Shown here in pieces: positions 18,055 to 25,922 of a stretch of DNA of 64,000 bases. The DNA comes from Rapidithrix thailandica (GTDB taxonomy: Bacteria > Bacteroidota > Bacteroidia > Cytophagales > Flammeovirgaceae), in NCBI RefSeq assembly GCF_039710355.1, contig NZ_JBDKWZ010000006.1, forward strand, positions 349,488-413,487. Direction: 5' to 3'. The position numbers were made by a program, and so were the translations under genes. Numbering within the stretch: the stretch's first letter is position 1; every line of letters begins with the position of its first letter. The notes beneath the pieces are model-generated. The model worked only from the letters and a program-made list of their open reading frames with translations, was not told where the DNA came from and ran no database searches.

Positions 18055-18292
18055 TAAAAACCTCCTGTGCTAGTGAACAAATAGTCAAAATAAAAAACAT
18101 CAACTTGAAATTCAACAAATTAGAAAACGAACAAAAATTCACTAAACCAAGTTGATAGTCGCTATAAGTTGACTAGCACAACGGGTTATCTCCACTATAT
18201 TTCTTTACAAACTTGAAATATATTGCCTGATTGTTTGGCAAACTCTGATAACCCTAACTTGGGTTTGAAGATTTTTTCTTCCGTATATTTGC

Positions 18293-18487
18293 TTTCGTAG
18301 AAAGGACGAATATTTGGGCTTTCAATCACCCATTCGCCATTTCACTCATTCACAATCTCACTCAATGAATTGTCCATTACTGAATGAGTGAGGAAATGAT
18401 ATAGTGAGATGATGACAACTATAACTTTTCGTAGAAAGGGCGAATATTTGGACTTTCAATCACCCATTCACCATTTCACTCATTCAC
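18293..18487. repeat. 61-bp direct repeat pair
   Basis: Copies at 18293-18353 and 18427-18487 begin TTTCGTAGAAAGG and end CACTCATTCAC, with about four differences. The sequence between and around them contains further TCACTCATTCAC-type words, related to words in the 39248-39966 array. The rest of the gap 18055-18504 shows no gene. Confidence 0.85.
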
Positions 18488-18504
18488 CATTTTAAAATAA
18501 ATCG

Positions 18505-19533
18505 CTACCGCACAAAGATAGTTTTTATCAGCCCATGATCCGTGGTATATTTTGCATTATCACCAATATGATCGTTCCAGACTTTCAATTCTTTGAACGA
18601 CCATAATTTTTTGCGGGAATAAGGATAAAATTGTTCGCTGAATAAGATATGGTCCAAGGTGTCTTTCATCCCATCGTGTTCGTGTGTATAGGTACTATCA
18701 CTGATAGACCTGAAATTCTGCATGATGGCACTTGAGTACAAGCCTTTGTCGTTGGAGCTTGCCACATGGCTCGCATCGTACAAGCGGTAACTTGCCTGAG
18801 CAGTGACAATAGACAATGCATTACTGGTCACATTGTCATTAAAATCACCAAGCGCCACCGCAGGAATATCATTTCCCTTTAAGGTATTGGTTAAAATCAT
18901 TCTTAAGGCAGTGGCCTCCGATACTCTTCTGATGGTAGACAATGCATCTCCCAAGGCCTGAGAGTGCCGATTGGTTTGTTGGTTTTGGCCTTCTTTGCGG
19001 TCCAGCCGGGTGGGAAGTTTGGATTTAAGATGTGTAACAAACACCTCCATACCGGGCTCCTCAGGAAAATCAGGATGTTGTACCGACAATTGTAAAATAG
19101 AACGTGAAAATTTGTTGATGACCACTTCAATATCGTCATCCTCATCTTCCACCGGGCTACTGCTATGATCCACTTCTCTTTTTATCAAGCGGAACCCCTC
19201 CGGAAAATTTTTATGTACGGCAGTCCGGGAAACGGCCAAGGGTTTCCTTACAGCCGCTGCCACTGCGATATCGTACCATGTGTCTTTGATAAAAAACAGG
19301 TTGTAAGCGTCTTGCAAGCCGGCCTTTTCAAAAGCCTCCACCAAACATTCCTTTGACCACAACTCTTGAAAAGCGATGATATCCGCATCCAATACATTGA
19401 GCATTTGTCCGGTCCATGCGATCTTTTCGGCATACTCCGCCTGAGTATAACGTTTGTCTCTCCAGGGTGTATCCGGTAACTGAAGGTTGTACAAATTGAA
19501 GCTTGCAAACGATAATATGCGTGCCATAAGCAT
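18505..19533 (-). CDS. Endonuclease/exonuclease/phosphatase (EEP) family protein
   Basis: This 342-aa protein has a second ATG at codon 3. It starts ILSFASFNLYNL and shows DIIAFQELWSKE (metal-binding Glu), VTHLKSK, VALGDFNDN (catalytic Asp/Asn pair) and a C-terminal Asp-His in YTTDHGLI. These are the EEP (DNase I-like) motifs. No signal peptide is evident, so it probably acts in the cytoplasm on a phosphodiester or phosphomonoester, substrate unknown. An internal acidic stretch (SPVEDEDDDIEVV) is unusual. No operon partner was found. Confidence 0.88.
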   Translation of the reverse strand: MLMARILSFASFNLYNLQLPDTPWRDKRYTQAEYAEKIAWTGQMLNVLDADIIAFQELWSKECLVEAFEKAGLQDAYNLFFIKDTWYDIAVAAAVRKPLAVSRTAVHKNFPEGFRLIKREVDHSSSPVEDEDDDIEVVINKFSRSILQLSVQHPDFPEEPGMEVFVTHLKSKLPTRLDRKEGQNQQTNRHSQALGDALSTIRRVSEATALRMILTNTLKGNDIPAVALGDFNDNVTSNALSIVTAQASYRLYDASHVASSNDKGLYSSAIMQNFRSISDSTYTHEHDGMKDTLDHILFSEQFYPYSRKKLWSFKELKVWNDHIGDNAKYTTDHGLIKTIFVR

Positions 19534-19654
19534 TATAGTTTACGTAAAAACACCTATTTTGCAAGCTCAAGTACGTGAAACTTTTATGGATTTCAAAATG
19601 CAGCTTTTATTTCCTCATTGCAGTCCGAACACCCGTATTGGAGGACATTATTCG

Positions 19655-20404
19655 CTATGGTGATGGAAAGCTTGATTTGACATACCAATATTTTTTAACC
19701 CACTCTTCCTTTTCAAACTCTTTTTCGTACACTTTGATAATGAGAGTATCATTGTCAGCCCACCTAATTTCTTCCACCGCCCAATCCGTAGAGGGGTAAC
19801 TGCTATATTCCGTTAAATATTTCTGCGGATGGTTTTTATTCGACTCGTCCACCTTGATGACACCCATAAAGCATTCCTTCTGCTCATACATATAGTTGTA
19901 GTAATAGACTAAAAAGTCATTTCCCGGGGAGGATATTGGAAGCTCCACAGCTCCATCTCCAATGGAAATGATTTCATATTGGTTATTTGTAAGACTATCG
20001 ACCATCACTAATTGACCGAAACCCAAACTTTCGGAAGTAAAGTAATGGATCACCACATACATACTACTTTCCGGATAGTACCCCACAAATTCACTCCCGC
20101 GATGACCTTCCGCTGTTGCATCGTAATGATAGTTCTCAAATTTAATTTTATCGCCTTTGGTTTTTATAAAAAAATGCGACTCCGTAAGTTCGACTTCGGG
20201 TAGCTTGCTTTTTACAGCGGGTTTTGCCTGATCGAATTCCGCTTTGGTGGCATCCGTAAATTCCATTGTTGGCAATGCCTCATAACGATCCATATAACCG
20301 ACTTCATGATATGTTTTTTTACTTTCTTGTCCATAGGCCATTAAAGACAGGAACAAGGTGATGAATAAGCATATTCCTTTCATACGTAATCTCGATCTTT
20401 TCAT
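19655..20404 (-). CDS. Secreted hypothetical protein
   Basis: The 249-aa protein (or 242 aa if the ATG at 20383 is used) has a signal peptide ending MAYGQ. The mature part is beta-rich (ESSMYVVIHYFTSESLGFGQ, NDFLVYYYNYMYEQKECFMG) and contains one WYSDV-like aromatic-rich region. No family was recognised. It is likely periplasmic or surface-located. It stands alone, 120 bp from the EEP gene. Confidence 0.8.
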   Translation of the reverse strand: MKRSRLRMKGICLFITLFLSLMAYGQESKKTYHEVGYMDRYEALPTMEFTDATKAEFDQAKPAVKSKLPEVELTESHFFIKTKGDKIKFENYHYDATAEGHRGSEFVGYYPESSMYVVIHYFTSESLGFGQLVMVDSLTNNQYEIISIGDGAVELPISSPGNDFLVYYYNYMYEQKECFMGVIKVDESNKNHPQKYLTEYSSYPSTDWAVEEIRWADNDTLIIKVYEKEFEKEEWVKKYWYVKSSFPSP

Positions 20405-20594
20405 GTTTGAAACTTCCCCTGTACGGTTATGATTTCATATACCGTTTGATTTTTTATACATTTAAACGCATCCCGCGTACTATTGGCTAAAGGTAGTGAT
20501 TAAATATTCAATTACCGGTCCCTTTTTGTACTGAGAAAGTGATTAAACTTCTAAACGCATGTTACACTTATAAGAGATTGGATCAACCGGATCA

Positions 20595-20633
20595 TAGGAA
20601 TAACGGTTGGGAGCCATTGATGTACCGGGCAAG
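20595..20633. repeat. Diverged partial copy of the 64-bp dispersed repeat
   Basis: AGGAATAACGG...GCCATTGATGTACCGGGCAAG matches the right half of the repeats at 10174 and 12288 with several changes. Confidence 0.5.
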
Positions 20634-20672
20634 ATCCATCCTTCACACAAGCCGTGCAAAGGCGACCAGGGC

Positions 20673-20715
20673 GTAAATATGCATGACGTACAGATAATAC
20701 GCCATGCATATTTAC
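20673..20715. terminator. Hairpin after the deaminase gene
   Basis: GTAAATATGCATG and CATGCATATTTAC form a perfect 13-bp stem extended by GGG/CCC. It lies 3 bp beyond the deaminase stop. It lacks a strong T tract, so it is a probable transcript end or RNA stabiliser. Confidence 0.6.
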
Positions 20716-20718
20716 CCT

Positions 20719-21180
20719 TTACTTTTGCTGCCTTTCAAACTGCCTGGAAAGGTGCTGACATTCCTCCTCTAATACCCCTCTTGTAACTTCAGGCTTCTTC
20801 CCCCATTTGGGAATATTCTCCGTACTCAGGATTTTAAATTCGGAAGAATACCCTCCTACGTCTTTGACCGACACTCCATAAATGACTTGAGGAAGCCGAT
20901 GATGCCGGATTAAATAAGAACACATGATACAAGGCTCATGGGTGGTATAAAGTATGCTTTGCGAAAGCTTGTCGGCATGCCCCTGTTGAATGGCATCACG
21001 AACGGCCTCTATTTCGGCATGGTTCGTAATATCACGGGTAGTTTTTCCCGATTCAATGCCTTTGCCTATTACTTCGTCGCCATAAACGATCACGGCCCCG
21101 ACAGGCGGATTCCCGTTTGCAAGAGCTTCTTTGCCCAGCGCTACGGCCATTTTCATAAAGTTGGTATGTGAGTCTGACAT
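20719..21180 (-). CDS. Nucleoside deaminase (CDA/tRNA-deaminase family)
   Basis: This 153-aa zinc hydrolase has H54-A55-E56 (NHAEIEAV) and C84/C87 (HEPCIMCSYLI), the zinc ligands and catalytic glutamate of the cytidine-deaminase fold. The phrase NGNPPVGAVIV is typical of the guanine-deaminase and TadA-like branch. With 153 aa and no extra domains, it may act on a free base or nucleoside rather than tRNA; this cannot be settled from sequence. It stands alone with a hairpin behind it. Confidence 0.9.
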   Translation of the reverse strand: MSDSHTNFMKMAVALGKEALANGNPPVGAVIVYGDEVIGKGIESGKTTRDITNHAEIEAVRDAIQQGHADKLSQSILYTTHEPCIMCSYLIRHHRLPQVIYGVSVKDVGGYSSEFKILSTENIPKWGKKPEVTRGVLEEECQHLSRQFERQQK

Positions 21181-21496
21181 AGTTTACCGGTTTATTATTA
21201 AATAAGTTTAAGACTGTGATCAGCCAATGGGCTTCCATCAAAGGCCCCGGTTCATCGTTTACATGGTTTTGTTTCACAAGTTCCCATGCGGCAACCACCA
21301 TGCCCGATGCCCCGGCCAGTTCCAATTTGCCCCCGCCTCATCTTCAAATAAAGATACTTTTGGCTAATATTACTTGTAATACGCTCTTAAAAGTTCCAAA
21401 ACGTTTGAGATAAATCTGTAATCACTAATGGCTTAGTGGTTGAAGGGGGTTTAAACTATATTTGTATTCGCTAGAACTTGTAACCAAGTTAGAAAA
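21181..21496. other. Divergent intergenic region
   Basis: The region separates the deaminase (minus strand) and the Crp/Fnr regulator (plus strand) and should hold both promoters. No FNR-type palindrome like those at 22075 and 22591 was found in it. Confidence 0.5.
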
Positions 21497-22078
21497 ATGG
21501 ATACTGAAAAAATCTTAAATAAAATTGGGGAAATGTATTCTCCCTTATCCCTTGCATGTCAACAAGAATTCATGGCCAATTCTGAGATTCTCACACATAA
21601 GAGGGGCGAAATTGTTGTGCGTGAAGGGCATTATTCTCATAAAGCATATTTAATTGTACAAGGCTGTGCAAGAGCCTATTATTTGAAAGACGGAAAAGAT
21701 ATTTCCGATTGGTTTGCTTTTGAAAATGAGTTTATGGCTTCCATTGTCAGCTTTTTTAGCGAAGACCCTAGCCCCCACTATGTCGAATTTGTTGAGGAGT
21801 CAACCGTCATTGAGTTTTCAAGGGATACCGTTAACAGCCTTTCCGACAAATACCATGATTTCGAACGCCTCATCAGTAAAGTTGTAACGGCCACCATGTT
21901 GGGGCTCCGGGAAAGATTATCCTCAATACTATTCAACAAAGCGGAAGACAGGTACGAGCAATTGATAAGTATTCGCCCTGATATAACCAACAGGGTTCCC
22001 CTAACACATCTTGCTTCTTATTTAGGCATTACGCTTGAGACATTAAGCAGAATCAGAAACCCCAAAAACCGAATTTGA
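21497..22078 (+). CDS. Crp/Fnr-family transcription regulator
   Basis: The protein has 193 aa. A cyclic-nucleotide-binding-like beta-roll spans about 20-120 (RGEIVVREGHYSHKAYLIVQ, FAFENEFMASIVSF). A dimerisation helix and a C-terminal helix-turn-helix follow (VPLTHLASYLGITLETLSRI). It lacks the N-terminal cysteine cluster of oxygen-sensing FNR. Its stop codon lies within a perfect TTGAT-TTAT-ATCAA box, and an identical box stands before the oxidoreductase gene at 22647, so it probably controls both following genes. The ligand is unknown. Confidence 0.93.
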   Translation: MDTEKILNKIGEMYSPLSLACQQEFMANSEILTHKRGEIVVREGHYSHKAYLIVQGCARAYYLKDGKDISDWFAFENEFMASIVSFFSEDPSPHYVEFVEESTVIEFSRDTVNSLSDKYHDFERLISKVVTATMLGLRERLSSILFNKAEDRYEQLISIRPDITNRVPLTHLASYLGITLETLSRIRNPKNRI

Positions 22079-22088
22079 TTTATATCAA
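22075..22088 (+). promoter_or_regulatory. FNR-type box 1
   Basis: TTGAT-TTAT-ATCAA is a perfect FNR/CRP-type palindrome inside an identical 24-bp block shared with 22591-22604. Its centre is 36.5 bp upstream of the G of a GACTTTTG sequence (22111-22118), which matches the Bacteroidota TAnnTTTG -7 element at 7 of 8 positions counting the two free ones. That places the box near -41.5. It overlaps the regulator's stop codon. Confidence 0.8.
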
Positions 22089-22135
22089 ATGAATACTCTT
22101 CCATTAAGGTGACTTTTGTCAAAAAGCATAAAAAA

Positions 22136-22474
22136 ATGGAAGAACAAAACCAGCAAAAAAAATCAATCTGGGGAAATTGGTGGGAACCTCTTAGAAAATG
22201 GGTGTATCCGGCTTGGCTTATGTATGAAACTTCAATCCGTTTTTATCATTACGCTCAAGGTGTTCATACTTATTTTGAAAAGCATCAGGAGGGCCTGGCA
22301 TCATATATTGGAGAAATTGGCACGCTAACCTTAGACCTTATATGTAGTGTTGCCACTTTTGCCGGTTGCACTGTCTTTTTAACAATGCCTGCTTGTTTTC
22401 TTTTATACAAATTCTTCAAAGAAGATAATTTCATCAACACGAGATTTGAAGAAAAAATAAAAATATTGTTTTGA
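22136..22474 (+). CDS. Small membrane protein, probable Crp/Fnr target
   Basis: The start at 22136 (MEEQNQQKKSIWGNWWEPLR) is preferred because the inferred transcription start is near 22123; it gives 112 aa. A tryptophan-rich N-terminus is followed by one or two hydrophobic segments (LDLICSVATFAGCTVFLTMP). No family was recognised. Its promoter carries FNR-type box 1, so it is likely activated by the upstream regulator. The leader is only about 13 nt and has no Shine-Dalgarno sequence, as is usual in this phylum. Confidence 0.7.
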   Translation: MEEQNQQKKSIWGNWWEPLRKWVYPAWLMYETSIRFYHYAQGVHTYFEKHQEGLASYIGEIGTLTLDLICSVATFAGCTVFLTMPACFLLYKFFKEDNFINTRFEEKIKILF

Positions 22475-22590
22475 ATTTCTCTCCGCTCAACGATTCGTAC
22501 CTTCAACGAAATCCCTCGTGAAGTTGCACTCCCGGGCTTCGTCCTCACATTGTATAACAGGGCTTTCACTGCACTCTGAAGAAACCGAAT

Positions 22591-22604
22591 TTGATTTATA
22601 TCAA
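22591..22604 (+). promoter_or_regulatory. FNR-type box 2
   Basis: TTGAT-TTAT-ATCAA is identical to box 1, again with its centre 36.5 bp before the G of GATTTTTG (22627-22634). The identical geometry at two promoters argues for class II-type activation by one regulator. Confidence 0.82.
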
Positions 22605-22646
22605 ATGAGATCCCATCTGGGAGATTGATTTTTGTAAAAAAAACAG

Positions 22647-23225
22647 ATGAAAAAAATACTAATTATTAACGGGCACCCCGATAAGGAAAGTTTCAATTTT
22701 GGTATCAGTGAAGCCTATAAAAACGGTGCGGAAGAAGCAGGCGCAGAAGTTAAAGAAATACTTATTCGAGAGCTGATGTTCAACCCGAACCTTCAATTCG
22801 GATACAGACAGCGAACCGAACTAGAACCAGACTTATTAGAAGCACAAGACAAACTAAAATGGGCGGACCATTTAGTCTGGGTATACCCTGTTTGGTGGGG
22901 CTCCGTACCTGCAATAATGAAAGGTTTTTTAGACAGGGTTTTACTTCCGGGGTTTGCTTTTAACAAAAGAAAAGAGTCGTTGTGGTGGGATAAACTTTTT
23001 AATGGCAAAACGGCAAGAATAATTTGCACATTAGACCAACCCTCCTGGTATTACAGATGGATTTACGGAAGACCAAGCCATAATGCCATGAAAAAATTAA
23101 CGATGAACTTTATCGGGGTAAAAAAAGTGCGAATCACCACCATCGGGCCTATAAGGTTATCTAAAGAAACGTTTAGAGCAAAATGGTTAAAAAAAGTCGA
23201 AAAACTGGGACAAATGAACAAGTAA
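22647..23225 (+). CDS. NAD(P)H-dependent flavin oxidoreductase (NQO1/MdaB-like)
   Basis: This 192-aa protein has a flavodoxin-like fold: LIINGHPDKESFNFGISEAY binds FMN/FAD phosphate, and the central strand-loop WADHLVWVYPVWWGSVPA leads into MKGFLDRVLLPGFAF. This matches NAD(P)H:quinone oxidoreductase-type proteins, which reduce quinones by two electrons in the cytoplasm. The gene stands behind FNR-type box 2 with a leader of about 8 nt, so expression is probably set by the adjacent Crp/Fnr protein, perhaps in response to redox or electrophile stress (inference). Confidence 0.92.
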   Translation: MKKILIINGHPDKESFNFGISEAYKNGAEEAGAEVKEILIRELMFNPNLQFGYRQRTELEPDLLEAQDKLKWADHLVWVYPVWWGSVPAIMKGFLDRVLLPGFAFNKRKESLWWDKLFNGKTARIICTLDQPSWYYRWIYGRPSHNAMKKLTMNFIGVKKVRITTIGPIRLSKETFRAKWLKKVEKLGQMNK

Positions 23226-23452
23226 TAACTCGCGGCAAGCATGCATAAAAACACAGGGCGTTTGGATGAAGTACCAAACGCCTTTACTCTTTTCAAAATC
23301 CGTTAAATAAGATAATATTTTTAATCGAAGAAAGGACGTAAATAGAGAATGACACGAACCATCCACTGAGGAAATTGTAAAACATTTATGAATACAAAAA
23401 GCAGATGTTACTGCTCTCCTGCACTATTTTTTCTGCCATGAAATCTACAAAA

Positions 23453-24376
23453 TTATGATGCCGGATTAAAAGGCGAATAACTCATAAACTCCCAATGTAC
23501 AGTATGATGATCGTGGGTAATCACCCAGTCAGAAACGGTGAAGAGCCAATAGCGCCCTGTGCCCCCGGTTTTGCTCAAATCGTCAGCACTGTTTTGGTCG
23601 AAAAAGACCTCGGCTTTTCCGGTCAATTGAAGTGTTTTTTGTTGCTCAAAATCGATGAAAAGCAGGCCCGCATTCGGATTCTGAACCATATTTCCCAAGG
23701 TGTTGTACATACTATTGCCTCGATAATCCGGTATTTTGAGAGTCTGCCCATCCAGAACTTCCACAAAACCGGGCTGCCCCCCGCGGTGCGAAGCATCTAA
23801 GCGCTGGTCTTTGCTTTGGCTGCCTACAAACAGGGTATCCGAGGAGGCAATCCACGCAGAAATAGCCGCTGTGAATGTTGTACCGAAGTCTTTGCCGGCC
23901 ACTGTTTTCTGAAACTTTTCAGGAGTGGAAACCACTCTTTGTTGAATGTATTTCGGGCAATTCGGATAGGCTTCCCAGATGTCCACATCAATTTTATCAA
24001 GATCCGTACGGGCCCGGCCATTTACCCGGAATCTTCTTCGGGTGCTTAATTCAATGAATAGCGAACCTAAAAACGGTTGGCTCTCAATATTGTCAAAGAA
24101 TACATCATTGGGATCGCTGTAAATCATATTTCGATCAAAGGATATCCTGTTTGGGGAGGGTACGGATACAAAGCCAAGGTCTCCGATCAGTAAGGAAGTC
24201 CAGAGTTTGCCTTGTTGGTCTGCAGAGCTTACAATGGCCATGGGTTGTTTCTCAATGAAATTAATGGCGCCCTTGATGATGCTGTCGGTAACAATCCTGC
24301 CGTTGGAGTTGGCCTGGATTTCTTCCCCGGCTTTTCTTTGGACTTCCTTTTCTCCTTCGTGATATATATTTTCCAT
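23453..24376 (-). CDS. Pyridoxamine 5'-phosphate oxidase-like flavoprotein
   Basis: The 307-aa protein contains two split-barrel-like parts. The N-terminal IVSSADQQGKLWTSLLIGDL and FLGSLFIELSTRRRFRVNGR, and the later VEVLDGQTLKIPDYRGNSMY and NAGLLFIDFEQQKTLQLTGK, are typical of PNPOx-like FMN/F420-binding proteins. It follows a truncated DsrE-like gene and a TetR gene on the same strand, and is a likely TetR-controlled gene. The substrate is unknown. The start ATG at 24376 lies immediately after the truncation point. Confidence 0.87.
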   Translation of the reverse strand: MENIYHEGEKEVQRKAGEEIQANSNGRIVTDSIIKGAINFIEKQPMAIVSSADQQGKLWTSLLIGDLGFVSVPSPNRISFDRNMIYSDPNDVFFDNIESQPFLGSLFIELSTRRRFRVNGRARTDLDKIDVDIWEAYPNCPKYIQQRVVSTPEKFQKTVAGKDFGTTFTAAISAWIASSDTLFVGSQSKDQRLDASHRGGQPGFVEVLDGQTLKIPDYRGNSMYNTLGNMVQNPNAGLLFIDFEQQKTLQLTGKAEVFFDQNSADDLSKTGGTGRYWLFTVSDWVITHDHHTVHWEFMSYSPFNPAS

Positions 24377-24393
24377 AGGCGAGTGAAGTTTAG

Positions 24394-24483
24394 AAGGGCT
24401 GCCAAGGCATTGAATACGCGTCCCAAAGCTTCTTCGGAACCTGCTTTGGGTTCTGACAGAACTACAATTGCTGTTTTACTCAT
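24394..24483 (-). pseudogene. Truncated DsrE-like gene, 5' 30 codons only
   Basis: The ATG at 24483 reads MSKTAIVVLSEPKAGSEEAL and then GRVFNALAAL. This resembles the N-terminus of DsrE-like proteins that start TAIVVLSDPKSGSEEALGRVFNALA. After about 30 codons the similarity stops and the sequence passes into the PNPOx-like gene start. A deletion appears to have removed the remaining coding region, leaving the promoter and operator for the next gene. Confidence 0.7.
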
Positions 24484-24526
24484 TGTTTTGATATGTTATA
24501 GGGTTAAAGAATTTCTTTTTTGATTT

Positions 24527-24546
24527 TTTACCGAACGTTCAGTAAA
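24527..24546. promoter_or_regulatory. TetR operator 1
   Basis: TTTACCGAAC-GTTCAGTAAA is a 20-bp palindrome with one mismatch, between the TetR gene end and the DsrE remnant start. Its core is shared with 25156-25175. Confidence 0.82.
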
Positions 24547-24565
24547 ATATAAAGGCAAATTTTTT

Positions 24566-25129
24566 TTAAGTATCCCTGTACATTTTTTCAATATCCTTCA
24601 AGGCTTCGTCAAAAAAACTATAGTCTTCCAAGGTTTTACAAACCACCAAGCTCCCTTGTACCTTCACCAGCGTTTGTACGGCCTTCTTTTTTGACAGTTC
24701 CTCACTCATTCCCATGTTTTTCCCTAATATGCCAAAAGCATGGATCCAGGCCTGCATAGCCTCTTGCAGTTGCAGTTTGAATAAGTCCAAGCCGCTGTCC
24801 ATGGACAAAGCCCTGAGGATACAAGTCAACTTACCGGAATCATAGAGCAGGTTGATGTTTTTCAAGGCTTCACGCAAGCGCTCTTCCGGTTCCCTTTCCT
24901 GATGAGTAAGAATATTTACGATATGCTTTTCAAGCCATTGATTGACAAATTGTAAGACGGCCAAGGTGATATCTTTTTTGCCCCCGGGATAGCGGTGATA
25001 CAAGCTTGCCTTTTGCAGACCTGATGCACTGGCCAATTCATTTAAACTGGCGCCATCATAGCCTTTGGAGCGAAGCACGGACATCAGTCCGGAGAGCAAT
25101 TTCTGATCATCTACTTTTTGTGGTCTCAT
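24566..25129 (-). CDS. TetR-family transcriptional regulator
   Basis: The start at 25129 (MRPQKVDDQKLLSGLMSVLR) gives 187 aa, normal for the family. The longer frame to 25372 is spurious and would cover the operator. The N-terminal helix-turn-helix reads KGYDGASLNELASASGLQKA and SLYHRYPGGKKD, and a helical ligand-binding domain follows. Two palindromes with core ACCRAACGTTYGGTA lie on either side of the gene, indicating autoregulation and control of the downstream DsrE-remnant/PNPOx unit. The inducer is unknown. Confidence 0.93.
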   Translation of the reverse strand: MRPQKVDDQKLLSGLMSVLRSKGYDGASLNELASASGLQKASLYHRYPGGKKDITLAVLQFVNQWLEKHIVNILTHQEREPEERLREALKNINLLYDSGKLTCILRALSMDSGLDLFKLQLQEAMQAWIHAFGILGKNMGMSEELSKKKAVQTLVKVQGSLVVCKTLEDYSFFDEALKDIEKMYRDT

Positions 25130-25155
25130 GCTACAAATATAAAGAGTAATTTTAA

Positions 25156-25175
25156 ATAACCAAACGTTCGGTAAA
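25156..25175. promoter_or_regulatory. TetR operator 2
   Basis: ATAACCAAAC-GTTCGGTAAA matches operator 1 in its core and sits 27 bp upstream of the TetR start codon, a position that suits autorepression. Confidence 0.8.
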
Positions 25176-25922
25176 ATAATAAAGAATAACACCGATAGAA
25201 TGGGACCATTGCCAGCAATCTTTGGGGCATTGAAAGGATAATGAAAGCAAAAACTGTATTTACAAGCCTCCGTTGAAAAGGTACCAAAATCCGTACAAAT
25301 CAATTTTTTCAGGAAATTGCCCGACAACGACCAAGGGAATACAGCACTTTTTGACTCGAACAGACTGCACATTCGCTAGTACGTTAGCGCCTACTAAAGG
25401 GAAGATGTCTACATTGCCAGCCCGTTTCTTTTTGAGGGTATTAGGACTTACAATTCAAGAAATAGACAGAAGAGAACTCGGTATACCGGGTGAAAAACAA
25501 GTGGATATCTCATTTTCTTAGAATTGAATTCTTCTCCTTTATTTTCTTCAAGAGAAAACAAGAAAACCGAATGGAGACTCACCGTTTGTTAGCCGGAATT
25601 GTAACTTAAACAGATAAAAGAAGTATTTACCCTCCTTCCGGTTTCAAGTCAAAAACCTGCCAGACCGGGTATGAAAAAATTAATTTATCCATAAATCTGC
25701 TATTTACATTGTCAATGATTGTTCTTAGTTTTGTCCCCTATTCTCTTTTAAGGTTATATGAAATCTCCCTTGATTTTTTATGAGAATATGAATTTTAAAG
25801 AATTCATGGAAAACCATTCAACAGGTACTTATTCTTTCTGGCAAAGATAAAGGAAGACATACTCACAGGAAATTTCAACCAATACAATTACCGTTTAAAA
25901 AACTAATTATCAATCATTATCA
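25176..25922. other. Long intergenic region
   Basis: A plus-strand open frame ends at 25521 with EIDRRELGIPGEKQVDISFS, which looks like real protein sequence but has no recognisable body. Otherwise nothing is seen, apart from the unidentified promoter of the giant gene. Confidence 0.45.

Noticed and set aside
21053..21325. 90-codon minus-strand frame starting MELAGASGMVVAAW
   Set aside because: It runs into the deaminase gene in another frame and has no recognisable content.
25273..25521. 82-codon frame ending EIDRRELGIPGEKQVDISFS
   Set aside because: The C-terminal phrase looks protein-like, but the body is antisense to nothing recognisable and lacks a start signal; not enough to call a gene.
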